This document shows positions 9,563-19,768 of a DNA stretch of 41,277 nucleotides, in pieces. Both the position numbers and the translations under genes were made by a program. Source of the DNA: Candidatus Nanopelagicaceae bacterium (GTDB lineage: Bacteria; Actinomycetota; Actinomycetes; Nanopelagicales; Nanopelagicaceae); the NCBI GenBank assembly GCA_947460855.1, contig CANHGU010000003.1, positions 1 to 41,277 of the forward strand. The letters run 5' to 3'. The notes beneath the pieces are model-generated. The model did no database searches, had not been told where the DNA came from, and saw only the letters and a list, made by a program, of their open reading frames with translations. Every line of letters starts with the position of its first letter. Position 1 is the first letter of the stretch.

Positions 9563-11095
9563 TTATTCTTCTGGTGTCAATTTAATTGGAAATGATTGAA
9601 CTGAATTACCATGGCTTTTTGGCAGTGTTAAAACAAAGTGAGCTCCCTTTTCAGGTCTACCCCAAGCAAGTAATTGACCCTGGTGCAGCTTTGTATCCTC
9701 GAGTGCAATTGAAAGTCCAAGACCAGTTCCACCACTACTCCGAGCTCGAGAAGGGTCTGCTCGCCAGAAACGATCAAATAGAAATGGTCCATCCTCTTCT
9801 CTAAAACCTATGCCGTAATCCCGAACACCAATTGCAACTTCATTGTTACTATCTGTAATTTCAATTCTTACATTTTTACCTTCCCCATGGTCAACAGCGT
9901 TTGTAACTAAATTTCTAAGTATCCGTTCAACTCTTCGCTGATCAGCTTCAATTTCAATTACTTCCTTAGAGGCTACGATTTCAAATAAAGCAGATTTGCT
10001 CGGATGAAGATAATCAACTGTTTTTCTCACTACATTGACGATATTTAGTGTAGAGATACCTAATGCTGCCGCTTCGGCATCGAATCGACTTACCTCAAGT
10101 AAATCTGAAAGTAATAGCTCAAAGCGATCAATCTGATTAATCAAAAGCTCGCTACTTCTGGCAATATTTTGGTCAAAATTTTCTTTTTCTTGATAAATTA
10201 CTTCAGCTGCCATTCTGAGTGTAGTTAGTGGAGTTCTAAGTTCGTGAGATACATCAGATACGAATCTTTGTTGTAGCAACGATAGGTTTTCAAGTCGATA
10301 AATTTGTTGCTGAATTGATACTGCCATTTCATTGAATGATTTTCCAAGGCTCGCTAATTCATCTTCACTAGAAATAGCCATACGACTCGTGAAATCGCCT
10401 TGCGTAAACTTTTCAGCTACCACTGCGGCTGCCTGAACCGGAGCTACCACCTGTCGAATTACAAACTGGGTGCTTAAGCCAATAAGTAAAATTAATAAGA
10501 AGCCGGCTAAAATTAAAATAATAGTTAAGTTATGAATCGTATTATATTGTTCATTTAATTTAAAAATATAATATATTTCATATACTCCAGTTCTAGGAAT
10601 ACTTATCTTTCCTCCAATGATAAAACCAGGAAAATCAGAACCCTTTGAGTATTTAACTGTTATCTTTTCAACTAATATTTGATTAGAAGATTTTGTGCGG
10701 TCTCTAAATTCATTAGGAATTGAGTTTAGTGCCAATAATGTAGTACCGGTTTGATAGATATTTGTAACCTTGTTGTCTTTAGAAAATGGTAAAACAACAG
10801 TTTCACGTCCAGAAATTAAGCCATCTTCTTCACTTGACTTAATAAAGTCTTGAATTACTTTATTTAGGGTTTCATCACTTTTAAACTTAGCATTATTAAA
10901 ATTTGCTTGAGCAAGCTGTAGTGCAGTTTTAGTTTCAATTTTTGAAATTGATATTTTTTCATTGATGATTACTGATGAGATTCTATTGTGAATTGCTATA
11001 CCAATTACCGAAATGATTAGAAATGCAAGTGTTAAGCTTGATAGTAATACTTTTAAACTAAGCGACTGCTTAATCTTAAGCTTACTAAATACCAT
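9563..11095 (-). CDS. mtrB: Sensor histidine kinase MtrB (start moved to MVFSKLK)
   Basis: HAMP region, FVSDVSHELRTPLTTLRMA H-box, GTGLGLSIA; immediately downstream of MtrA. Confidence 0.93.
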   Translation of the reverse strand: MVFSKLKIKQSLSLKVLLSSLTLAFLIISVIGIAIHNRISSVIINEKISISKIETKTALQLAQANFNNAKFKSDETLNKVIQDFIKSSEEDGLISGRETVVLPFSKDNKVTNIYQTGTTLLALNSIPNEFRDRTKSSNQILVEKITVKYSKGSDFPGFIIGGKISIPRTGVYEIYYIFKLNEQYNTIHNLTIILILAGFLLILLIGLSTQFVIRQVVAPVQAAAVVAEKFTQGDFTSRMAISSEDELASLGKSFNEMAVSIQQQIYRLENLSLLQQRFVSDVSHELRTPLTTLRMAAEVIYQEKENFDQNIARSSELLINQIDRFELLLSDLLEVSRFDAEAAALGISTLNIVNVVRKTVDYLHPSKSALFEIVASKEVIEIEADQRRVERILRNLVTNAVDHGEGKNVRIEITDSNNEVAIGVRDYGIGFREEDGPFLFDRFWRADPSRARSSGGTGLGLSIALEDTKLHQGQLLAWGRPEKGAHFVLTLPKSHGNSVQSFPIKLTPEE

Positions 11096-11096
11096 A

Positions 11097-11771
11097 TTAA
11101 GCCTTTGCCGCCCCCGCTTTATATCCAACCCCACGAACAGTTAAAATGTACTCTGGATTATCCGCGTCCGACTCAACTTTTGAACGCAATCTCTGTACGT
11201 GCACATTCACTAATCTGGTATCGGCAGCATGCTGGTAGCCCCAAACTTCACTTAGTAGCGCCTCTCTTGTAAATACACGGCCAGGTTCTTTAGCGAGTGC
11301 TGCTAATAGATCAAACTCTAATCGGGTTAATGCAATTTCTTTACTATTTTTTGAAACTTTATGTTCCATTTGATCGATAACTAAATCACAAATTGAAAGT
11401 GTTCCTATCTTTGCATTTCTTCGAAGTCTTGTGTTTATTCGCGCTACTAACTCTTGTGGTTTAAAAGGTTTAATCATGTAGTCATCAGCGCCAGCTTCAA
11501 GACCTAAAACAACATCATGCGTATCACCTTTGGCTGTTAGCATGATGATTGGAACCATAGATTTTTCTCTAATTATTTTACAAACTTCAATTCCATCAAT
11601 ACCAGGTAACATAACATCAAGTAAAACTAAATCTGGAGTGTGAGAATTAAATAAACTCATGACCTGATCGCCTCTATTTACTAAATCAACCTCCATGCCA
11701 GCACCAGTTAACACAATGCTCAGCATCTCCGCTAAGTCTTGATCGTCATCAACGACCATGACTAATGGCAT
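11097..11771 (-). CDS. mtrA: Response regulator MtrA (OmpR family)
   Basis: MVVDDDQDLAEML...LLDVMLPGIDG...MLTAK...EVWGYQHAADTRLVNVHVQRLRSKVE...VRGVGYKAG. Confidence 0.96.
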   Translation of the reverse strand: MPLVMVVDDDQDLAEMLSIVLTGAGMEVDLVNRGDQVMSLFNSHTPDLVLLDVMLPGIDGIEVCKIIREKSMVPIIMLTAKGDTHDVVLGLEAGADDYMIKPFKPQELVARINTRLRRNAKIGTLSICDLVIDQMEHKVSKNSKEIALTRLEFDLLAALAKEPGRVFTREALLSEVWGYQHAADTRLVNVHVQRLRSKVESDADNPEYILTVRGVGYKAGAAKA

Positions 11772-13049
11772 TTAGGAACCGTGTTCCCAGGAATTCAAGT
11801 AAAGCTCCTGTGCTGGAGTTAATACATCTAACGAAGAACCCATGCTTTCTAACTTTAATCTAGCTACATTTTTATCAATTGCAACAGGAACTTCATGAAG
11901 GCCCGCTGCCAAATCCTTACCTTCTTTTAGGAGCCACTCAGCGGTTAATGCTTGATCTGAGAATGACATATCCATTACTGAAGCTGGATGCCCCTCTGCA
12001 GCACCTAAATTAGCAAGCCTGCCCTCTGCAATTAAGAGGATACGGCGGTCATTTGCCATTACATATTCATCTGTTTGATGGCGCATCTTTGAATTCTTTT
12101 GTTTTGCATTTTTCTCAAGCCAAGCCACATCAATCTCAACATCAAAGTGGCCAGAATTGGCAAGAATTGCACCATCCTTCATCTGCTTAAAATGTTCATC
12201 GCGCAGAACGTCTCGGTTACCAGTAACAGTTATGAATAGGTCACCAATTGCAGCAGCCTCTGTCATTGGCATGACTCGAAAACCCTGCATTAGTGCATCT
12301 AATGCTTTTGTTGGATCAATCTCAGTAACAATTACCTCAGCACCAAGACCTTTTGCGCGCTCTGCAACACCTTTACCGCAATAACCAAAACCAGCGACTA
12401 CTACGATTTTTCCAGCGACTAATGTGTTAGTTGCACGGAAAATTGCATCAAATGTTGACTGGCCAGTTCCATATCTATTATCAAACATGTGCTTAGTGTC
12501 AGTATCGTTAACTGCGATCATTGGGAACTTTAATGCGCCATCTTTTGCCATCTGACTTAGTCGGATAACTCCTGTTGTTGTTTCTTCACATCCAGCTAAT
12601 ACTCCTTCAATTAACTCTTTACGGGAAGTGTGTAGCACGTTTACTAAATCACATCCATCATCAAATACTAATTGCGGTTTAATATCTAGTGCAGAGTTTA
12701 AGTGAGCATAATAACCATCACGATCCACAGCATTCTTTGCAAAAACTGAAATTCCATATTCATAAACTAATGCAGCAGCTGTGTCATCTTGAGTAGAAAG
12801 CGGATTTGAAGCACAAAGTGCAAGATCTGCTCCACCTGCTTTTAATGCCAACATTAAATTTGCAGTTTCTGTGGTCACGTGCATACATGCAGCAATTCGT
12901 ACGCCAGCAAATGGCTTTTCTTTTGCAAAACGCTCTTTTATTTGTGCGAGCACGGGCATATTACGTTCGGCCCATTCAATTCTTTTCTTTCCTTCGCTAG
13001 CTAGCGCAGGATTAGCAACATCATTTTTTATTACGGTTGCTGTGCTCAT
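11772..13049 (-). CDS. ahcY: Adenosylhomocysteinase, short form
   Basis: ACMHVTTETANLMLALKAGGA, SNPLSTQDD, DRYGTGQS-like NRYGTGQSTFD, GFGYCGKGVAERAKGLGA, NSGHFDVEID. Confidence 0.97.
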   Translation of the reverse strand: MSTATVIKNDVANPALASEGKKRIEWAERNMPVLAQIKERFAKEKPFAGVRIAACMHVTTETANLMLALKAGGADLALCASNPLSTQDDTAAALVYEYGISVFAKNAVDRDGYYAHLNSALDIKPQLVFDDGCDLVNVLHTSRKELIEGVLAGCEETTTGVIRLSQMAKDGALKFPMIAVNDTDTKHMFDNRYGTGQSTFDAIFRATNTLVAGKIVVVAGFGYCGKGVAERAKGLGAEVIVTEIDPTKALDALMQGFRVMPMTEAAAIGDLFITVTGNRDVLRDEHFKQMKDGAILANSGHFDVEIDVAWLEKNAKQKNSKMRHQTDEYVMANDRRILLIAEGRLANLGAAEGHPASVMDMSFSDQALTAEWLLKEGKDLAAGLHEVPVAIDKNVARLKLESMGSSLDVLTPAQELYLNSWEHGS

Positions 13050-13132
13050 TTACTCTCCTATGAAATCGACTTTCAATTAATGGCTATTAATCAATGGTTA
13101 GGGGATAAAGATACCCTGCTGGTAGATAATTA

Positions 13133-14485
13133 TCATCTTTCGATCAAGGCTAAGACGGTATCTCTAATTTTCACCATCTCTTTTTCAGTATTTGCCTCAA
13201 CATTTAACCGAAGTAAAGGCTCGGTATTTGACGGCCTAAGGTTAAACCACCAGCTTTCCGCAGTAACAGTTAGCCCATCCAACTCATCAACTTGATGCTG
13301 ATTAAGATATTTACTTCGGACTATTTCAATAGATTTTGTGACATTTTTAACTTTACTGTTTATTTCACCGCTCGACGAATATCGATTATATGGTTTAAGT
13401 AGATCTGAAAGAGTAGTACTACTTCCCATAAGTTCTGCAAGTGCATAAAGCGCTGCAAGCATTCCGGAATCAGCTCGCCAGAAATCATTAAAATAGAAAT
13501 GACCAGAGTGCTCGCCCCCAAAAATTGCACCACTTTGAGCCATTAGATTCTTAATATACGAATGCCCTACTCGACTTCGAATTGCTACCCCGCCATTCTC
13601 GGCAATTACCTCCGGAACGGCTTTTGATGATATTAGATTATAAATAATGCTAGCCCCGGGATGCGCCTTTAATTCTCGCACTGCAATTAATGCAGTTAAT
13701 GCAGAAGGATTAACTAACTGACCTAACTCATCAATCAAGAAACACCGGTCTGCATCACCATCAAAAGCTAAACCAATATCAGCTTTCTCTTTTTTTACCC
13801 TCTTCTGAAGATCTTTTAGATTCTTAGCTTCAATTGGATTTGCTTCATGATTTGGGAAATTTCCATCTAATTCAAAATACATAGGAATAAGTTCAACATT
13901 TAACTTTGCCATAACGGCAGGAGCTGTAAAACCAGCCATACCATTGCCGGCATCAATTACAACTTTAAGTTTTCGTTTCTTAAAAGCATTCTTTGGAAAT
14001 TGTGATAGTAAGTAATCGACATACTCCTTTAACAAATCCTGTTTGCGAGATGTACCTACTGGCCTAATTGAAATTGGTGCCCCATTTTCAATTAACTCTC
14101 GAATCTTAATTAAACCAGTATCTTGCCCAATTGGTCTGGCACCACTTTTACATAATTTCATCCCGTTGTATTGAGCAGGATTATGACTAGCAGTGAACAT
14201 AATGCCTGGAAGATTTAACTTTCCGGAGGCAAAGTACAACATATCGGTTGAAGCCAAGCCGATTCTAATTACATCCATACCTTGACTATTTGCTCCATCG
14301 GTAAATGCATCTGCCAAAAGTGGTGATGATGGGCGCATATCTTCTCCCACTACAATTGTGGCAGCTTCTCGCTCAAACTCTAAGAATTTAGCAAATGCCA
14401 CTCCAAGTGAAAAAGCAAAATCAGGAGTAATTTGGTCTTTAACTAAACCTCTAATGTCATATGCCTTGATTATTTTTTCTAACAT
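13133..14485 (-). CDS. manB: Phosphomannomutase/phosphoglucomutase
   Basis: FTASHNPAQYNGMKLCKSGA active-site serine loop, FDGDADRCFLID, GGEHSGHFYF, RPSNTEPLLRLNVEA. Confidence 0.95.
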   Translation of the reverse strand: MLEKIIKAYDIRGLVKDQITPDFAFSLGVAFAKFLEFEREAATIVVGEDMRPSSPLLADAFTDGANSQGMDVIRIGLASTDMLYFASGKLNLPGIMFTASHNPAQYNGMKLCKSGARPIGQDTGLIKIRELIENGAPISIRPVGTSRKQDLLKEYVDYLLSQFPKNAFKKRKLKVVIDAGNGMAGFTAPAVMAKLNVELIPMYFELDGNFPNHEANPIEAKNLKDLQKRVKKEKADIGLAFDGDADRCFLIDELGQLVNPSALTALIAVRELKAHPGASIIYNLISSKAVPEVIAENGGVAIRSRVGHSYIKNLMAQSGAIFGGEHSGHFYFNDFWRADSGMLAALYALAELMGSSTTLSDLLKPYNRYSSSGEINSKVKNVTKSIEIVRSKYLNQHQVDELDGLTVTAESWWFNLRPSNTEPLLRLNVEANTEKEMVKIRDTVLALIER

Positions 14486-14523
14486 AAGACTCTTAACTTA
14501 GAGGATGGATAAAGAAATTAAAA

Positions 14524-14874
14524 TTAGTTTGACGGTAGTACTCGTAAGTGACCGCGTCTACCCAACTCGGGCTGCATTAATTTACTAGTAACATCTGAAT
14601 TGGCTACTTCTCGCACCGCATTTGCAATTGCCATTAAATCTTCTTCGCTTGGACCATTGTTCTGATCAATAACCTCTTCTTTAATTACATTCCATCCCAC
14701 TGGCACAGTCAGTCTCTCACTATGAACCGTACAAAGATCATAATTATGAGGTTCTGCATAAGTCGATAGCGGGCCAAGAACAGCTGTGGAGTCAGAATAG
14801 ATGTAAGTAAGGGTTTTAATTGCAGCACTAGTACAGCTTGCTCTAGAGCATCTGCGCACCGATAACTTTCTCAT
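14524..14874 (-). CDS. DUF3499 family protein
   Basis: RRCSRASCTSAAIKTLTYIYSDSTAVLGPLSTYAEPHNYDLCTVHSERLTVPVGW; located between manB and DUF5719. Confidence 0.85.
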   Translation of the reverse strand: MRKLSVRRCSRASCTSAAIKTLTYIYSDSTAVLGPLSTYAEPHNYDLCTVHSERLTVPVGWNVIKEEVIDQNNGPSEEDLMAIANAVREVANSDVTSKLMQPELGRRGHLRVLPSN

Positions 14875-14880
14875 ATGAAC

Positions 14881-14886
14881 AGGTTA
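14881..14886 (-). promoter_or_regulatory. Candidate leaderless -10 (TAACCT) for DUF3499
   Basis: Minus strand TAACCT-GTTCAT-ATG. Confidence 0.55.
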
Positions 14887-14913
14887 ATGCTCTCTAGGTA
14901 TAAAAGTTGGGAT

Positions 14914-16245
14914 TTAGCCCCGTGTAATAACACTCGCATCGGCAATTGGCTCTGCTGCTGTTTCTAAATTAGCACCATTATTCATAGGAATGTAGCTGCT
15001 ACCTATACTTCCAAGCTCTGGCATAAAGATTACCCCACCAGTAACGCCCTTACCTTTGGCGGTAACTTGTAATCGATTTAAGCCAATCGGAGCCTTCCAA
15101 ATTGCAAAGTTAGAACCAGAAATATTCTCTGAAATCTTTTTGCCATTAGCACCAGTTGCGCTGATGAAAACTTTTATTTGCTTGCCGGAAAAAGTAAGTA
15201 TTGGCTTTGAGCCAGTCAAGTTAGCACTCCATTTTGATAAAGAATCGGCTCCAGTCGCCCAAGCAATCTCACTACTTTTTCCATAAATAAAATTTGACAG
15301 CACTGAAGCAAGTATAGGTTTATCTGAATCAATAATTATTGAGAAGTATTGATGAGTTGGTGCGAAAGTTAGTGGAATATTTATTACTCTCTGACTTTTA
15401 ACTTTCAATTGTGAAAGTCCGACAGGAACAAAAATGCCATCTTTTGAATTGATGGTGATGTCAACATTTGCATCAATACTTCCGGGAACTAGCATGCGGA
15501 GTGAGTGTGCTACGGAATTATTATTGTTAATTAAGTTACCAGTTAATCCAGATATTGCCGCAATAGTTACTTTCTTACTAGAAGTTCCAACAGGAGCAAC
15601 AAAGTCTGCTCCGAGAGATTTCAGTCCTTTTTTTCGCTCATCAAATAAATAAGAACTAACTCGACCAGATACAGTCTTAACGCCGATTGCAATTGTGTCT
15701 TCACCTGGAACAAGTGAATCGAGCGATAACTTCTTAGTAGAGTTTTGTGGAATAGTTACGCTTTTCGGCTCAATTGGACCATTAGGTGTAAATAGCTCAA
15801 CATCAACTACTGATTCACTAAACCCGCTATTTACTACATACAAAACAGACTTACTAGTTAATGTTCCAGAACCACCTATAAACCATTGTTGTCCATTACT
15901 AACCGAGCAAGGTACAACTGATTTCCAACCACTATTAGCGAAGGTAAGTGCGGTGCCAGCATTTCCCTCAACTAAAAGAGCATTCTTTGATAGCACGATC
16001 GCACTACTTCTACCTGGATTTAGTTTTTTACTATTTCCGTCAATTAAGCGCCTTTTAACTTTTGAATTGGTAAGTGCGGCTATCGAGGAAACTTTATTGT
16101 CTATCGCAGGACACACAGTTGCAGGATATGTTGAAGTCAAAACAACCTGCTGACTTTTTTCTGGTGCAAAGTATGTTAACAAGGCTAACAACACTAAAAC
16201 TACAATGAGAGCCCTCTGTCTCAAACTAATTATTTTAAATTTCAT
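14914..16245 (-). CDS. DUF5719-like secreted/membrane-anchored protein
   Basis: N-terminal TM segment, beta-rich extracytoplasmic domain; ATGA-type overlap with the upstream glycosyltransferase gene. Confidence 0.7.
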   Translation of the reverse strand: MKFKIISLRQRALIVVLVLLALLTYFAPEKSQQVVLTSTYPATVCPAIDNKVSSIAALTNSKVKRRLIDGNSKKLNPGRSSAIVLSKNALLVEGNAGTALTFANSGWKSVVPCSVSNGQQWFIGGSGTLTSKSVLYVVNSGFSESVVDVELFTPNGPIEPKSVTIPQNSTKKLSLDSLVPGEDTIAIGVKTVSGRVSSYLFDERKKGLKSLGADFVAPVGTSSKKVTIAAISGLTGNLINNNNSVAHSLRMLVPGSIDANVDITINSKDGIFVPVGLSQLKVKSQRVINIPLTFAPTHQYFSIIIDSDKPILASVLSNFIYGKSSEIAWATGADSLSKWSANLTGSKPILTFSGKQIKVFISATGANGKKISENISGSNFAIWKAPIGLNRLQVTAKGKGVTGGVIFMPELGSIGSSYIPMNNGANLETAAEPIADASVITRG

Positions 16246-19200
16246 ACCAGCTCCTCAAGGGGGACCTCTCGGCGTTTGCGTCCAGCTGGTAGAGCTAAAA
16301 CGATTACTGAAAAAACAATTATAAGCTGGAGTGAAATCCAAGCCCTCCGAGAAGTTCCATCATGGGTTAGGGAGATATTTCCAGCATTTGGAATTTTAAA
16401 CATTGGTATACCAAATTGATGTTGCTCTAAAGCAATCAGTTTGCCATCTAAAAGTAAGTGCCAGGACTTATCAAATTTTTCAGCAAGTAGAACGGTTCCG
16501 GCTCCTGAGACATAGGTGACGGATGAAACATCCATCGATGTTAATGGAATAAAAATGCCAAGATTGTTTTGAAATGTAACTCTGGCATGCGACTTATCAA
16601 CTTTCCAAACAACTCCATCTTTTGTGGCAGAACTACGAGTAAAACCACCAATCCCATCAATTGTTCTAACCAAACCAGCGTCTGCTGGGTTTTTCATAAA
16701 AACATATTGCACTCCATAGAAGCCAAGTACTTGGCCGCTACTAGCTCCAACCCCATTTACTAAATCAACAATTGCCTTATGCACCTGCTCTGGCGTCCTA
16801 CTTGCAACATCAGCATTACCTAATTGCAAATCACCTCCGCGAGTTATGAAATACTGTAATCGATCTGAACTCTTTCGAATCACTAAAGTTTTTGGCTTTT
16901 CACTTGTGCTAGCTAAATCTGTTATAAAAGCTGGGATCACCCGTTCTTGGTCAGTTCTTAGTAAGGAATTAGCTCCTACCGTAGCTGACCAAAGTGAAAT
17001 AGAAACAATTGAAAAAATAGTTAGTAGTGCAGTTAGCGCAGAAACTGCGTGCCTATATCCAAAATTAGAATTGCGCAGTTGTGGAATTATTCGCTCACCA
17101 ATCGCAAATAATGACAAGAGCACAAGAATCTGTGCAAAAATTATTAATGGACCACTCCATACTCGCTCTGCCTGACTGCTATTTCCTACCAAGTAATAGG
17201 AACTAAGAGTTACAGCACTTAAGATAGCTAATAATGCGACAGTTGCAGGTTTACGCTGATCAGATGATATTAAGCAAATCAATAAATAAATTGTAAATGG
17301 GGCAAGAAAGAATAGTCCGGGCGCACTAATTCCACCTGGATTAAAAAACAGAATTGAGAATTGGTTACCAGATTCTATGCTTAGTCCAGGCTCGCGCAAT
17401 GATGAAACTGGGTGAGCCAAAAGCGATAGAGAGATTGGAATATTCATTAAAAACGGTGTAACCATAAGAATTGTGCGCTTTTTTATCTCATTATTCTGAA
17501 GATTTTTAATAATTTTTTGCCATTGAGTTTCTTGCCATTTATTTTCAGTAAAATAGTAATTTATCAAAAAAGTTAAATGGAATACCAACCAGCCCATCAA
17601 AAATATTGGTGAAAATGCAGTAGCCAAACCGGCAACTAGACATATACTAAAAACTCTACGCCAACTTAAATTTGATGCACCTATATTTTTTTTAAACATA
17701 TTTAGAAGTAGGGGTAGCAAAATTGCAATCATAATTGTCCCAATACGGCCTTGATTTATTGAGGTTAAAACCACGGGTGAAAATGCATATAAAAATGCGA
17801 CAAGCACAGCTGAATACTTAGTCAAAATATATGATCTTGCAGTTTGATAACTTAATACAAACAATAATATTGGGGTCAAAAACATTAAAATGGCTAAAAA
17901 TATTTGAGGATTGCCAGCAGTTACTGCGGATAAAATTCCAATAATTGGCTGCCAAGCCGGTGCTGGATTACTACTTCCTAATCCAACAATGTGCCAGGAA
18001 TTAACATATGAAGTAATTAACTGCATTGCACTATCTGGTGCAATTGCAAGTGCTCCACCCGAAAGGGAACCAAAACGATTGCGTGCATATAGAATACTAA
18101 TTGCTAATGTGAGTAAAACACCAAATAAAACTGGTTGTTTAATTAAGGACCGAATTTTACTAAAACTCTTAGTTGAAACAAACTCAACTTCATCAAAATT
18201 TTCATCAATAACTCCAATATCGGAGTAACTTCTCGCAGTTGTAATTGAATAATCTGTTTTATCTGATCTAAATGCCATTAGCAAAGAGGAAGAGATTCGC
18301 TCTATTACGGATCGTATTTGAACACCGCGAGGTGGAATAAATGGTTTTATAACTCGGGCCGTTAACACTTTATTCTTTTTTCTATATCTTCTAGATTTTA
18401 TTAAATCTGCTGGTTTAAATATTAATAATCCAATCGCGGCAATTTCATCAGCGGCATACCCTGGTAGTTTTGCTAATAAATAAACTATTGATCTGCCTAC
18501 TGAGGTAACTAAAAGTTGAAGTGCTATCCATGGCAAAATCCACCAACTAGAGTTTGCAAGTAATACAAACGCAGCATTTCTTCGATCAAGAAGTAATGGC
18601 CGGTGCAAGATTGCATCTTTGACATCAATAGAGCGTCGCTCTGAAGATGAGGCTTCGGCGTGATAAACCACCGCTTCACCAACACATATGACTGAATGGC
18701 CAGCGATATGTGCTCGCCAACCTAAATCAACATCATCTCTAAATAACTCAAGGCTTGGATCAAATCCACCAAGTTCTGAATAGAGCGAGCGCTTAATCAA
18801 CATCCCAGCCGTAGAAACTGCTAGTACATCTTCAATATCATCATGTTGTCCTTGATCATGTTCTCGATTTTCTAATCCAGTCCACCTGGTGCCATTTTCA
18901 GTAATACTTATGCCAGCTTCTAAAATATGTTTACGGTCATACCAACCTAAGATTTTTGGTCCAGCAATACCAACCTGTGGCCGATCAAGGGATGCTTCCA
19001 ATAATTTAGCTAATGCATTCCGATCTGGCGCGCAGTCATCATGTAATATCCAAAGCCACTCATCATCACCATCATCTGCTTGGATTTTAGGCAATCGCTC
19101 TACAGCAGCATTAACTGCTGCGCCAAAACCAGTACTCCTTGATTTTTTAACTACCTCTAATCCTGCATTACTTAATAACTTAACTGAACCATCAACTGAA

Positions 19201-19361
19201 CCAGTATCTACTGCGATTATCTGATCTGGTGAATGTTTTTGAGAAGAAAGTGCTGCAACTACCTCACTAAGCCAAGGCGCACCATCATGTGTAACAAGAA
19301 TTGCAGTTACAAATTGATCCTCTAATCGAGCTTGCGCCCCGGTGTTCGCCTTTTCAGCCAC
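16242..19361 (-). CDS. Large GT2-family glycosyltransferase with multi-TM C-terminal domain
   Basis: TAILVTHDGAPWLSEVVAALSSQ, AVDTGSVDGS, LHDDCAPDRNAL, FRDDVDLGWRAHIAGH; then many hydrophobic segments. Confidence 0.9.
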   Translation of the reverse strand: MAEKANTGAQARLEDQFVTAILVTHDGAPWLSEVVAALSSQKHSPDQIIAVDTGSVDGSVKLLSNAGLEVVKKSRSTGFGAAVNAAVERLPKIQADDGDDEWLWILHDDCAPDRNALAKLLEASLDRPQVGIAGPKILGWYDRKHILEAGISITENGTRWTGLENREHDQGQHDDIEDVLAVSTAGMLIKRSLYSELGGFDPSLELFRDDVDLGWRAHIAGHSVICVGEAVVYHAEASSSERRSIDVKDAILHRPLLLDRRNAAFVLLANSSWWILPWIALQLLVTSVGRSIVYLLAKLPGYAADEIAAIGLLIFKPADLIKSRRYRKKNKVLTARVIKPFIPPRGVQIRSVIERISSSLLMAFRSDKTDYSITTARSYSDIGVIDENFDEVEFVSTKSFSKIRSLIKQPVLFGVLLTLAISILYARNRFGSLSGGALAIAPDSAMQLITSYVNSWHIVGLGSSNPAPAWQPIIGILSAVTAGNPQIFLAILMFLTPILLFVLSYQTARSYILTKYSAVLVAFLYAFSPVVLTSINQGRIGTIMIAILLPLLLNMFKKNIGASNLSWRRVFSICLVAGLATAFSPIFLMGWLVFHLTFLINYYFTENKWQETQWQKIIKNLQNNEIKKRTILMVTPFLMNIPISLSLLAHPVSSLREPGLSIESGNQFSILFFNPGGISAPGLFFLAPFTIYLLICLISSDQRKPATVALLAILSAVTLSSYYLVGNSSQAERVWSGPLIIFAQILVLLSLFAIGERIIPQLRNSNFGYRHAVSALTALLTIFSIVSISLWSATVGANSLLRTDQERVIPAFITDLASTSEKPKTLVIRKSSDRLQYFITRGGDLQLGNADVASRTPEQVHKAIVDLVNGVGASSGQVLGFYGVQYVFMKNPADAGLVRTIDGIGGFTRSSATKDGVVWKVDKSHARVTFQNNLGIFIPLTSMDVSSVTYVSGAGTVLLAEKFDKSWHLLLDGKLIALEQHQFGIPMFKIPNAGNISLTHDGTSRRAWISLQLIIVFSVIVLALPAGRKRREVPLEELV

Positions 19362-19369
19362 CCGTTATT

Positions 19370-19636
19370 TTAAGCGCTGCGGCGCTTTAAGCGGCGGCGT
19401 TCACGTTCTGATAATCCGCCCCAAATTCCAAATCGCTCATCATGAGCTAAGGCGTACTCAAGGCACTCAGATCGCACCTCACAGGACAGACACACGCGCT
19501 TGGCCTCTCTAGTTGATCCACCCTTTTCTGGGAAAAAAGCCTCAGGATCTGTTTGAGCACATAATGCTCGCTCCTGCCATGAAAGTTGCTCCGATGAAAC
19601 TACGAGAGCGGCAAGTGCCGCATTTTGATCTGACAT
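19370..19636 (-). CDS. whiB2: WhiB2/WhmD-type Fe-S transcriptional regulator (start moved to MSDQN, preceded by AAGGAGAG)
   Basis: ERALCAQTDPEAFFPEKGGSTREAKRVCLSCEVRSECLEYAL...FGIWGGLSERERRRLKRR. Confidence 0.93.
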   Translation of the reverse strand: MSDQNAALAALVVSSEQLSWQERALCAQTDPEAFFPEKGGSTREAKRVCLSCEVRSECLEYALAHDERFGIWGGLSERERRRLKRRSA

Positions 19637-19768
19637 AACTCTCCTTATGTTTTCGCGATCTGGCAGTTGTTTAACTGACAGCTCCAAGGGCCAGGGGTGC
19701 CCACCTATAGGAGAATTACACGCTTGTAACTCGATTAAGTCAAGTCGAGATAGGCCAGATTGGGAAGA

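Noticed and set aside
13050-13132. Possible SAH/SAM riboswitch upstream of ahcY
   Set aside because: The 83-bp gap shows an SD (AGGAGAG) but no recognisable SAH or SAM riboswitch core.
15695-16153. 152-aa plus-strand ORF antisense to the DUF5719 gene (and 15056-15286, 15434-15652)
   Set aside because: Lie fully opposite a long coherent CDS; composition typical of shadow ORFs, no SD or motif.
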